NCBI GenBank assembly: GCA_007692755.1
Contig: REBL01000256.1
Span: forward strand, 62,001 to 126,000
Origin: Nodularia sp. (in: cyanobacteria)
GTDB taxonomy: Bacteria; Cyanobacteriota; Cyanobacteriia; Cyanobacteriales; Nostocaceae
Length of the DNA: 64,000 bases
Reading direction: 5' to 3'
Below, in pieces: positions 43,715 through 51,957 of the stretch. Numbering within the stretch: position 1 is the stretch's first letter; each line of letters begins with the position of its first letter. Both the position numbers and the translations under genes were made by a program. The notes beneath the pieces are model-generated. The model was given only the letters and a program-made list of their open reading frames with translations, was not told the DNA's origin and did not search any database.

Positions 43715-44947
43715 ATGGAAAATATCTCACCACTGCCAACAAAAATTAGAGACCAAACCGCATCTCCTGATATTCTGGTAATATCCCATCTTTTTCTGCC
43801 AAAAAAAGCAGTCATCGGGGAATATATCTATAATCGCTGTCTTCAAGATCCAGAGCGGGTAGTTGTTTTGGCGGCTGGTTGTACTGGCGATCAAGCATTT
43901 GATCACGCTCAACAGTTTCCCGTATATCGCTGGCCAAATTCTCGATTCTGGCTGGGTAATTTTATTGGAAGTTTCGTACAGCCTGCTATCGATTTAGTTT
44001 GCTCGTTCGTCCTAGCCATCAAACTGTATTTACGTTATCACTATCGTTATATTGAGTGGGGTCACGGCTACGCGTTTCCGGCGTTGTTGCTATTGAGCTA
44101 TATTCTACCCATCCGCTTTTTTATTCATCTGCATGGTAGTGATATTCTAGATACTGTACAAAATCCTGTATGGCGATCGCTCTTTAAATGGACTCTGAAA
44201 CGCGCCGAAGGAATTGTTTGCAACAGTTACGTTACTCAAGATTATCTCCGCAAGACTTTTCGCTTACAAACTCCTACCCATGTGATTCCACCGATAGTCA
44301 GACCAGAAAAATTTGGTGTAGAAAAGAATCAAGGCAATCTTGACAATTTACGTCAACGGGTGCGGAAAGCGTACAATATTCCCGAAACAGCAATCGTGAT
44401 TCTTTCGGTAGGAAGACTAGTCAAGCAGAAAAGCTTTGAACGTGTGATTGAAAATTTACCACTACTGCTAAATGTTGGAGTCGATGTTCACTATATAATT
44501 TGCGGTCAAGGGCCATGTGAACCGGCATTAAAAACTTTAGCGCAGCGCTTGCGGGTAGACAAGCGGGTACACTTGACTGGATATGTACCTGAGGGCGAAT
44601 TAGGTAGCTATTATGCAGCCTGTGATCTGTTTGCCATGTTAACTTTGTCTGATACCAAAGCCTATATACAAGGTTTTGGCATTGTCTACTTAGAAGCCAG
44701 TTACTTTGGTAAACCTGTGATTGCTTCTCGTTTAGGTTCTGTGATTGATATTGTTCGTCATGAAGAAAATGGTCTGCTGGTGAATTCCAAATCTGGATAT
44801 GAAGTTTTTCAAGCTTTCAAACGATTGTGTAATGACCAACAGTTACGGGAAAAACTCGGTCGCAAAGGTAAAGAATTAGCCAGACGCAAAACCCTTCACC
44901 GTTCGCTGTACCTTTCTGAACCGATTCCTAATGGTTTGTTGAATTAA
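43715..44947 (+). CDS. Glycosyltransferase family 4 protein
   Basis: A 410-aa GT4-type enzyme. The N-terminal acceptor half includes ILVISHLFLPKKAVIGEYIYN and HLHGSDIL. The donor half includes VILSVGRLVKQKSFERVIENL, ICGQGP, VHLTGYVPEGELGSYYAACD and FGIVYLEASYFGKPVIAS (Glu-x7-Glu-type site). A hydrophobic stretch at about 80-130 may tether it to the membrane. It probably builds an exported or cell-surface polysaccharide; the sugars are unknown. A very long upstream region suggests complex regulation. Its TAA overlaps the thiS stop codon on the other strand. Confidence 0.85.
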   Translation: MENISPLPTKIRDQTASPDILVISHLFLPKKAVIGEYIYNRCLQDPERVVVLAAGCTGDQAFDHAQQFPVYRWPNSRFWLGNFIGSFVQPAIDLVCSFVLAIKLYLRYHYRYIEWGHGYAFPALLLLSYILPIRFFIHLHGSDILDTVQNPVWRSLFKWTLKRAEGIVCNSYVTQDYLRKTFRLQTPTHVIPPIVRPEKFGVEKNQGNLDNLRQRVRKAYNIPETAIVILSVGRLVKQKSFERVIENLPLLLNVGVDVHYIICGQGPCEPALKTLAQRLRVDKRVHLTGYVPEGELGSYYAACDLFAMLTLSDTKAYIQGFGIVYLEASYFGKPVIASRLGSVIDIVRHEENGLLVNSKSGYEVFQAFKRLCNDQQLREKLGRKGKELARRKTLHRSLYLSEPIPNGLLN

Positions 44948-45156
44948 CCACCCCCGACAATGGTCACTATTTCTAAGCGATCGCTTGGCTGTATTTGCGT
45001 TTGTGACCAAAATTGACGGTGTAAAATCTCACCGTTATACTCCACTGCGACTAAACGGGGATTAAAACCCAACTGTTGGAGTAAATCTGGTAAAGAAGTT
45101 TGGGACAAGCAACTACGACTTTCCCCATTTACCTGGAGGGTAATTTGATTAGACAT
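44944..45156 (-). CDS. thiS: Sulfur carrier protein ThiS
   Basis: 70 aa from the ATG at 45156 (a TTG six bases earlier is possible). It is a ubiquitin-like beta-grasp protein ending in IVTIVGGG; the C-terminal Gly-Gly is thiocarboxylated to donate sulfur to the thiazole ring of thiamine. It follows thiE by 25 bases on the same strand, consistent with a thiE-thiS unit. The stop codons of thiS and of the convergent glycosyltransferase gene overlap. Confidence 0.92.
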   Translation of the reverse strand: MSNQITLQVNGESRSCLSQTSLPDLLQQLGFNPRLVAVEYNGEILHRQFWSQTQIQPSDRLEIVTIVGGG

Positions 45157-45181
45157 CTTCAAGTGCTGAGTTGTAGACTGG

Positions 45182-46288
45182 TTATGGTTTAATGCGATGC
45201 AGCTGGGAAACCAAATATTGTGTCACCAAGGTAGGCTGTTCCGCTTCGATGATAGCTCGTACCATCGCTACACGTTCCGCTCCCGCCTCAATCACATCGT
45301 TGATATTATTTGCATCTATACCCCCAATGGCAAACCAGGGAATTGAGCTATTTCGAGCGGCGTAGCTGACATACTCTAAGCCGACTGCTGCTTTATCTGC
45401 TTTCGTAGGAGTTTCATAAACTGGGCCGACACCAATATAGTCTGCACCTTCAGCAATTGCTTTTTGCATTTCGTCAGCATTTGTAGTCGAACGCCCGATT
45501 AAACGCTGGTGTCCGAGTAGTTGTCTGGCCATACCAATGGGCATATCTTGCTGTCCCAAATGTACCCCATCGGCATCCACCGCCAAAGCTAAATCCACTC
45601 GGTCATTAACGATAAACAAAGCGCCATAAGAATGGCATAGTTGCCGTAATTTTGTCGCCTGTTCCAGACGCACGGTGTCATCAGTGGTTTTATCACGATA
45701 CTGCAAAAGAGTTAATCCCCCTTTGAGCGCCGCTTCCACTGTTTGTAACAACGTTTCCGAGGCAGAAGTGACTAGATATAAGTGCGATCGCCACAGCAGT
45801 TGATGGCGCTGGTAGCCCATTAAACTACTTTCTAAAGTATAAACACGGTAGCGCATCTGTTTAAATGCTTTACCCATATTGGGATGGTAAAGCTTACCGT
45901 ATTCTTCCAGCACCCGCATTGCTTCTTGGACGCGGCAAAAATTTGCTTGTAATAACGCTTTAATACTAGAGCGTTGTTCTTCCTGGGGATGGGTCAAATC
46001 CGTACCGGGGTCACCTGGTGTATCTCGCGCCGCCCGCAGTTCCGCAGTATGCCAATGAGCCAACTCTTGGCGGAGGTACTTGCATTCCCCCAGCAATTGA
46101 GCATTATTCAACCCAAAGCGACACCATTCTTCGATAATTCGCAAGCCTTCACGAGCGCGGTCTAGATTGGCATCTAAAATGCGGTAAACAACTTGCTGTA
46201 CTTGCGCTTTTTGGCTGTGTGGCTCGACCATGACGACAACCCGATTAGGACTTTCGTTAAATGACGTAATATCAACATTTTTAGACAT
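45182..46288 (-). CDS. thiE: Thiamine-phosphate synthase with cyanobacterial N-terminal extension
   Basis: 368 aa. The C-terminal ~205 residues are a ThiE TIM barrel: LYLVTSA, LTLLQYRDK, FIVNDRVDLALAVDADGVHLGQQDMP, IGRSTTNADE, ADYIGVGPVYETPTK and IPWFAIGGIDANN. It joins HMP pyrophosphate and thiazole phosphate into thiamine phosphate. Residues ~30-155 are a helical extension (RILDANLDRAREGLRIIEEWCRF, FCRVQEAMRVLEEYGKL) typical of cyanobacterial ThiE, of unclear role. No TPP riboswitch (CTGAGA-type motif) is visible upstream. Confidence 0.93.
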   Translation of the reverse strand: MSKNVDITSFNESPNRVVVMVEPHSQKAQVQQVVYRILDANLDRAREGLRIIEEWCRFGLNNAQLLGECKYLRQELAHWHTAELRAARDTPGDPGTDLTHPQEEQRSSIKALLQANFCRVQEAMRVLEEYGKLYHPNMGKAFKQMRYRVYTLESSLMGYQRHQLLWRSHLYLVTSASETLLQTVEAALKGGLTLLQYRDKTTDDTVRLEQATKLRQLCHSYGALFIVNDRVDLALAVDADGVHLGQQDMPIGMARQLLGHQRLIGRSTTNADEMQKAIAEGADYIGVGPVYETPTKADKAAVGLEYVSYAARNSSIPWFAIGGIDANNINDVIEAGAERVAMVRAIIEAEQPTLVTQYLVSQLHRIKP

Positions 46289-47042
46289 TTGGATGAAAAA
46301 TTTTTAGTCTGGCGATATAAAAAACGAGTAGAGCTTGACTATACATTTATACATAAGTAACTTTTTACATAGCTGCTCAATTATTAGGGACGATTTTATA
46401 ATATATCTTAAACTGGACAAAAACCATATACGCCGTTGTGTAATTAGGTCTGTACATCAGATCAGATCCACTTAATCAGTTATACCTAAAGTCGCTTGGG
46501 TCGAGGAACTTTAACGTAGTTTGCCGAAGGCATAACCCAACACTTTCACGAATTTATTGGGTTTCACTTTGTTCAACCCAACCTACCAAAAATATATTTT
46601 CTGACAAGTATTCCTGGGAACTTGATATGATAGCTGACGTGGCGTATCCAGAGAAATTAGGAACCACAGATGAATACAGATTATATAGCCATCCTATTTG
46701 ATTTATGAATTTAGCGTGCGCGAAGCGCCTACCGCCAAGTCGCCCGCGCGCAGCGATTGTAGGTCGCCAAGTGAAGTAGGACTGTTATATCTCATTAAAA
46801 TGAGCAGCGCTGGATGTAATAACGCACTTTAATCGCAAACAAGATTTCTATTTTTGCTAATGACAATTGTTCCATCTCAAATAGAGCCAATTTTGTTTTT
46901 TTAGGTGACAATAATCGAGCCATTTATTATGTTGTATTTTAGCGAGTTTATTTTTGATATTTATATAAAATATTGAGCTATGAGTTCTAATTTATCTCTA
47001 GGAATAATCCAGTACTTTTGACAATGCTATTTCTGATATTTT
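46289..47042. other. Repeat-containing spacer
   Basis: No gene. It contains GGGTT/AACCCAAC inverted repeats around 46496-46582 and a GC-rich palindromic patch at about 46713-46775 (GTGCGCGAAGCGCCTA and CGCCCGCGCGCAGCG). Both resemble dispersed cyanobacterial repeats. The remainder is AT-rich. Confidence 0.5.
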
Positions 47043-47771
47043 CTATTTAAAACTTATTAGGATAAATGAATAAATGAGTGTACCAAAAGCAAATGACCAA
47101 AAGCAGCTTCCCCTTTCTGGTGGTAGTTCTTCTTTAAGTACATTAAGTACAATACCTCCGGCTAAAAAGGCAAAGAAAACTGCAATTACTGCTTGATTAA
47201 TTTCCGTAAATCTGCCAATTAACCAACCAAAAAATATGGCGCTTGCTAACAACCAGCGTCCAATTTGGTCATATATCTTTTGATGATTTTCGCGTAAAGC
47301 ATGATCATTGACGACAAAATGCAGCGCCATAGCAAAAGAAAATAATAATAAACTCTTGATACTTGACTCTTCTCGTTTTACTAGCAAGTAGCCAATTAAG
47401 AGGTTATAAATCGCAAAAGCAGCAATGTGTAGCCAAAAAACAGATAAATAAGTTATATCTGCATTTCTGGTTTTGTGACGACGTTGACGCGACGTTTTTG
47501 CAACTCGCTCCAAGCCATAAAAAACTGTTAAACCTAAAAGTGCTACGAAATAAACATGATGTTCTAAAAAACTCAGTCCCATCTTCACACTGCTTTGGAA
47601 TGTTACTTGTGCTTGACTCAGTTCTGGCAAAATGTGGATAAATACGTAAGCAACAGATACCCCACTCCCAAAGGATAAACAACGACTGTGTAGTGTATTT
47701 TTGAGGAATCTTAGTTTACCTGAAAACAAATGTATAGTGGCTAAGGCGATCGCTAAAATCCCAGTGTTCAT
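47043..47771 (-). CDS. Polytopic membrane protein, distantly ZIP-like
   Basis: A 242-aa protein with about seven hydrophobic helices. Features reminiscent of ZIP metal transporters are LSFGSGVSVAYVFIHILPEL near residue 32, HFVVNDHALRENH near 150, and FAFLAGGIVLNVLKEELP near 200. However, the canonical HxxxE pair of transport-active ZIPs is not clearly present. A short His/Arg-rich loop (SRQRRHKTRN) sits mid-protein. It may be a metal transporter relative or simply a conserved membrane protein. Single gene, divergent from the DUF1565 gene. Confidence 0.6.
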   Translation of the reverse strand: MNTGILAIALATIHLFSGKLRFLKNTLHSRCLSFGSGVSVAYVFIHILPELSQAQVTFQSSVKMGLSFLEHHVYFVALLGLTVFYGLERVAKTSRQRRHKTRNADITYLSVFWLHIAAFAIYNLLIGYLLVKREESSIKSLLLFSFAMALHFVVNDHALRENHQKIYDQIGRWLLASAIFFGWLIGRFTEINQAVIAVFFAFLAGGIVLNVLKEELPPERGSCFWSFAFGTLIYSFILISFK

Positions 47772-47927
47772 GCTTTATTGTGGTATTAATAATTACGCCC
47801 TATAAATAGCAGATTTTTTAAGTTGTCAGTTCCTTAAGTCATAAAGCCGAAACAATTATCGACATTATAGTGTCTAAGGGTATAAAACTTGATTGTGAGG
47901 ACTTATCTCAAGTGGATTTATTCAATT

Positions 47928-49496
47928 ATGTATTCTGAATATCATCAAGCAGAAATCAATACTCAGGTTAACAGATCAAATTCTTCCCTGGAATTAGTCA
48001 TACCTTTGGTTTCTTCTATCTTGTCTTTCACCCTTGGTTTAGGAGTGACAAGTATAACCTTACTAGGTATCAACCCCGGTAGGGTATTGGCTCAAATGCC
48101 ATCTGTAGAAAGCACCGTGTCTGAAGTTAAAGTGTTATTTGTCAACCCAAGTGTGGGAAATAACACCTTGGCTAATGGTAGTGAAAGCGCTCCTTTGCAG
48201 ACGATTACTCAAGCTTTGCAAGTAGCCTCTCCCAATACAGTGATTATGCTCTCCCCAGGGACTTATAGTGCTGACACTGGAGAAGTCTTTCCCCTCAAGC
48301 TCAAACCGGGTGTTGCTATTCAAGGCGATGCTAGCAACAAAGGACAGGGGATAACGATTCAAGGCGGTGGTGGATTTCTCAGTAACAGATTTGGCGGTCA
48401 AAATGTCACAATCATCGGCGCAGACGAAGCCGTGTTAACTGGGGTAACGGTGACCAATCCCAATCCTCGTGGCTATGGTTTGTGGATTGAATCGAGCAAT
48501 CTCGTGATCACGAACAACACATTTACTGGTAGTACTCAGGATGGGATTTCCATGACTGGTAACAGTGCGCCCACAATTAGCCAGAATTACTTTCATCGCA
48601 ATGGGGCGAATGGGATGACCATTGGCGGTGATTCCCAACCGGAAGTGCGGGAAAATGTCTTTGATCAAACAGGATTTGGCATAAATATTACCCAAAATGC
48701 GGCTCCTCTATTGGTGAGTAATCAAATTCAGAACAATCGTTCTGGGATTATAGTCCAAGCCAACGCGCGGCCGATTTTACGGAATAATATCATTCAAGGT
48801 AATAGAGAAGATGGTTTAGTGGCGATCGCCCAAGCCATCCCCAACTTGGGTACTATTGCTGAACCAGGTGGTAATCAATTTAGCAATAATACTCGCCATG
48901 ATATTAATGCTAGTGCGACGAAGGAGATGATTCCTGCGGCTGGTAACAACTTGACCCAAAATCGCATTGCTGGCAAAGTAGATTTTAATGCTCAAACAGC
49001 ACCCACGGCTAATCTCCCTAAGCGTACTGTTGTGGCAAATCGTGCCGTCCCATCCCAGGGAGAAATTACCTTTTCTGCTGCCAATCAGTCTAATCAGTCA
49101 CAGATCAATTATGTGAAGATTGATCCCAATATTGTAGAATTCACTGCCCCCCAGTCACCATCTCCAGGGCAATTAGCGACCACATCAGCAGCACCTCCGT
49201 TTGGGGAATCACCTCTGTTACCAATTCCCAATGGTAATACTCGCCCAACTCAGCCAACTGCATATGTAGCACCTGCTAGAGTTCAGCCGGGTGTACGTTA
49301 TCGGGTAGTAGTGAATGTCACAACTGATCGGGAACGAGCTATGGTGCGAAACTTGGCACCGGATGCATTTCCGACTATACGGCAAGGTCGTAGAGTTATG
49401 CAAGTGGGAGTTTTTAGCGATCGCAATAATGCCGATGAAATACTCAGAGTTCTGAAAAGTAACGGGTTAAATACTACACTTGAGCCGTTAAATTGA
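47928..49496 (+). CDS. DUF1565 parallel beta-helix protein with SPOR-like C-terminus
   Basis: About 522 aa from the ATG at 47928; TTG 47889 and GTG 47895 are alternatives. The N-terminus has a hydrophobic signal (LVSSILSFTLGLGVTSITLL), so the protein is exported. Residues ~75-360 are DUF1565: LFVNPSVGNNTLANGSESAP, then repeated right-handed beta-helix rungs (ITNNTFTGS, ISQNYFHRNG, LVSNQIQNNRSG). A Pro/Gln linker follows. The last ~75 residues (GVRYRVVVNV to RRVMQVGVFSDRNNADEIL) resemble a SPOR peptidoglycan-binding domain. It is probably a periplasmic or outer-wall protein. A paralogue with SLH domains lies at 51958-54048. Confidence 0.82.
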   Translation: MYSEYHQAEINTQVNRSNSSLELVIPLVSSILSFTLGLGVTSITLLGINPGRVLAQMPSVESTVSEVKVLFVNPSVGNNTLANGSESAPLQTITQALQVASPNTVIMLSPGTYSADTGEVFPLKLKPGVAIQGDASNKGQGITIQGGGGFLSNRFGGQNVTIIGADEAVLTGVTVTNPNPRGYGLWIESSNLVITNNTFTGSTQDGISMTGNSAPTISQNYFHRNGANGMTIGGDSQPEVRENVFDQTGFGINITQNAAPLLVSNQIQNNRSGIIVQANARPILRNNIIQGNREDGLVAIAQAIPNLGTIAEPGGNQFSNNTRHDINASATKEMIPAAGNNLTQNRIAGKVDFNAQTAPTANLPKRTVVANRAVPSQGEITFSAANQSNQSQINYVKIDPNIVEFTAPQSPSPGQLATTSAAPPFGESPLLPIPNGNTRPTQPTAYVAPARVQPGVRYRVVVNVTTDRERAMVRNLAPDAFPTIRQGRRVMQVGVFSDRNNADEILRVLKSNGLNTTLEPLN

Positions 49497-49548
49497 TTTT
49501 TCTTAAAGGTAGTCTAAAATACAGAACCTCAGCCCCAAGCCCTCTCCT

Positions 49549-49691
49549 TACACAAGTGATTAAATTACTCCAAATCTTTTTTTTGTAGGGTGTGTTGTCG
49601 TGTAGCGCAACGCACCAGCCTAGATTTTCGGTGCGTTAGGACTAAAGTCCATAACGCACCCTACGCAAATAAAGATTTTTAGACTTGTGTG
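49549..49691. repeat. MITE-like inverted-repeat element, GTAGGGTG core
   Basis: Ends CACAAGT (49551-49557) and ACTTGTG (49683-49689) are inverted. The inner arms AAATCTTT/AAAGATTT and GTAGGGTGTGTT/AACGCACCCTAC also pair. The core has the same GTAGGGTG design and GGACTAAAGTCC-like middle as the element at 807-958, but different ends. Confidence 0.7.
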
Positions 49692-49702
49692 TACACGTTA
49701 GG

Positions 49703-50800
49703 TTACACCTTGACTTTTTGGTAGAGGGGACAAGGCATAATGGTTTTTCCTGCCCAATCTGTTAAAGAATGTTCATCGTGATAATGCCGATGACTTTGCA
49801 TCAACAAGCGCCAGGCTTCTTGGGCATCTAATAAATTAAATTTATCGGCATAATCAGTTTCTAATATCTCTCGAACCATGACATAGTAATCAGAGTTCAT
49901 TCCTGGAAAAATGTGATGTTCTGTATGGTGGGAGAAATTAAAATGCAATAAGTCAAAGATTTTATAAACCCGTAAAGATGTTGAATTTACCAGTGGATCA
50001 TTAACATTGGTCATCGGACACAGCAAATGATTCGTATAAATATAAAACATCAAGCCGGCATTACCAATTGCAATCGGTAAAAAGTAGCCAAGTATGAGTT
50101 TTAGGGGGTCAAATTCTAAATAGGCTAGGATAGCTAAATGAATGATTGATATCAGAAAAATTTCACCCGCGATCGCTCGACGATCTTTAGCACTAACTGT
50201 AAATGTAGCCTGAACATAATCGACGGATTTACTATTAAAAAATAGTACCGAAGTTAGATTGCGAAAATTATGTACTCCCCAGGCCGAAGTCATTCCCACT
50301 ATGAGCCAAAAAGGATTGACTTCTAGAGAAGGCACAAATAGATTATGAATCCATTTACCCCAGGTTTTAGGCTGTTTCTCTAAGTAATTGCGATCCGGAT
50401 CACCCAAGTCATTGGTTTGATTATGATGTACCCGGTTATGAACCGACTTCCAGAAAGTTGGCGGCATCCACAACATTGTTAGCCCTAGAAAACTAAAAAT
50501 ATAGGATAATTTTGAGTTTCTAATCACGCTACCGTGCATCAAATCGTGGGAGCTAAATAACAAGGCAATCACACTATTGCCCATAATAATTGTTAGAGGT
50601 AAATATAACCATAAAAGATAGATTGACCAATTATCTAAATGAGATGCTATCATCCAGCCAAGGATCAAAATCGCTAGATTAATTACCAGGATGAGTAATT
50701 TACTTGCATCGGGTGCAAATGCTTCAGGTGGAAGCCGAGAACGTAATGCTTTCGCATAGGTTACCTGGTTAAGCAATCTCTGTTCAGTATTCACATTCAT
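49703..50800 (-). CDS. Membrane fatty acid desaturase-family protein
   Basis: A 365-aa di-iron desaturase. Three His boxes are present: HDLMHG (85-90), HNRVHH (121-126) and HHTEHH (about 290-295). There are about four membrane helices (LLILVINLAILILGWMIA, YLLWLYLPLTIIMGN, and a pair near 210-245). It introduces a double bond (or hydroxyl) into acyl chains of membrane lipids; the position cannot be read from sequence. Start ATG 50800, with no close ribosome-binding site. Single gene with a long AT-rich upstream region. Confidence 0.87.
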   Translation of the reverse strand: MNVNTEQRLLNQVTYAKALRSRLPPEAFAPDASKLLILVINLAILILGWMIASHLDNWSIYLLWLYLPLTIIMGNSVIALLFSSHDLMHGSVIRNSKLSYIFSFLGLTMLWMPPTFWKSVHNRVHHNQTNDLGDPDRNYLEKQPKTWGKWIHNLFVPSLEVNPFWLIVGMTSAWGVHNFRNLTSVLFFNSKSVDYVQATFTVSAKDRRAIAGEIFLISIIHLAILAYLEFDPLKLILGYFLPIAIGNAGLMFYIYTNHLLCPMTNVNDPLVNSTSLRVYKIFDLLHFNFSHHTEHHIFPGMNSDYYVMVREILETDYADKFNLLDAQEAWRLLMQSHRHYHDEHSLTDWAGKTIMPCPLYQKVKV

Positions 50801-51115
50801 GGATGATTTTCACACAACAAATTTAACTAAAGCTCTGCAAAAACTAACAGTTTCCCGGCAAGTTTAAGGCAAGATATTTATTTACAATAACACAATCTGT
50901 ATTCATCACAATTTCTTTAGTATTTTTACACTTAAACGTAATTTGTATTTTTGTATAATAAATATTAGTAAAAATAAAATCATCCTAGTCTGATATCTGG
51001 CGAAATCAAAATTTGAGAATGGTTAAAAACCTTCACTAGGGTCACACAGATATAGATCACTTCATATATAATCAGCGATTTTGATAGTATAAAGTTCTTC
51101 CTGGGGATTGATGCG
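50801..51115. other. AT-rich spacer upstream of the desaturase gene
   Basis: No gene or RNA recognised. It contains the presumed desaturase promoter; such genes are often cold-induced through their 5' region, but no specific motif is visible. Confidence 0.4.
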
Positions 51116-51901
51116 TTATCGCTTGTCATCAGACATGGCTTTCAGTTTTGATGTAAATGAATCAGAGTGATCACTGGTTGCTGGAGTAAATTGTCCAATG
51201 GGTGGATGATTGGCAGATGGTGGTAATAATTTTGTCTGCTGCTGCGGTTTTGGTGATGGGGAGTTTCTCTGAAAATTATTTTGTGAGTTCAGCCTAGCCT
51301 GAGTAGCAGTGGCAGCAGTGCTGAGAGTGGAAGATGCTAATATGTTTTTTGCTGGTTTATCCTCATATTCTGCATTTATTGGTTGTAGGGTTGCCGTTTG
51401 AGTTGGCCGATACCGATTGCCTACCATAGCAGGTAAAGGCTTGGGTGTAACTGGTTGAGGAACAGATGCTGACTCAGTGGGAATTTGTGGTTGGATAGGA
51501 GGTAGAACTGGTGCAGCCAGTTCAGTCAAGCTTTCAGGAAACTTGCTACAAATCAGGCGTTCAAATTCCATATTGAAATGATAAATAACCTGGCCTCGTC
51601 TCTGCCAAAATGCTAAGATTTGCTGCACTGAAATTCCTTTATAGCGACCTTGATATAATGCTTCAACGACTGCCAAGTGCAGCCATTTTACTGGGTATTG
51701 GCTTTGCCAACGGTTAATTAGCTCACTGGCAGTATGGCCACTGAGGTCAAAACTATAATGAGTTAATAGAGCTATTGCCAATTCGGCAGAGGACTGTGAG
51801 GCTGTTGTGATCATGGGACTATTGGCTTCAGACGAGGGGTATAAATTGTCTGCCCAACGCTCATAGCGTATCGTGTTTTTAGCTATAGGATTTGTTACCA
51901 A
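51116..51901 (-). CDS. Conserved hypothetical protein with helical N-domain and Pro-rich tail
   Basis: 261 aa; the frame opens with TTG at 51901, and an ATG at 51814 is an alternative. Residues ~40-125 are a compact helical domain: ELAIALLTHYSFDLSG, HLAVVEALYQGRYKGISVQQILAFWQRRG, YHFNMEFERLI. The pattern is somewhat like DnaD-type helical domains, but I cannot assign a family. The rest is Pro/Gln/Ser-rich and probably disordered. It lies 56 bases downstream of the DUF1565-SLH gene on the same strand, so it may be co-transcribed. Confidence 0.6.
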   Translation of the reverse strand: MVTNPIAKNTIRYERWADNLYPSSEANSPMITTASQSSAELAIALLTHYSFDLSGHTASELINRWQSQYPVKWLHLAVVEALYQGRYKGISVQQILAFWQRRGQVIYHFNMEFERLICSKFPESLTELAAPVLPPIQPQIPTESASVPQPVTPKPLPAMVGNRYRPTQTATLQPINAEYEDKPAKNILASSTLSTAATATQARLNSQNNFQRNSPSPKPQQQTKLLPPSANHPPIGQFTPATSDHSDSFTSKLKAMSDDKR

Positions 51902-51957
51902 GAGTTTCCAAGCTGATAAACAGTGTCTTTCATTTTACTTGGTCAATTGCTGACTGT

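Noticed and set aside
46289-46440. Possible TPP riboswitch upstream of thiE
   Set aside because: No CTGAGA-type or GGATAATGCC-type thi-box elements are visible on the relevant strand.
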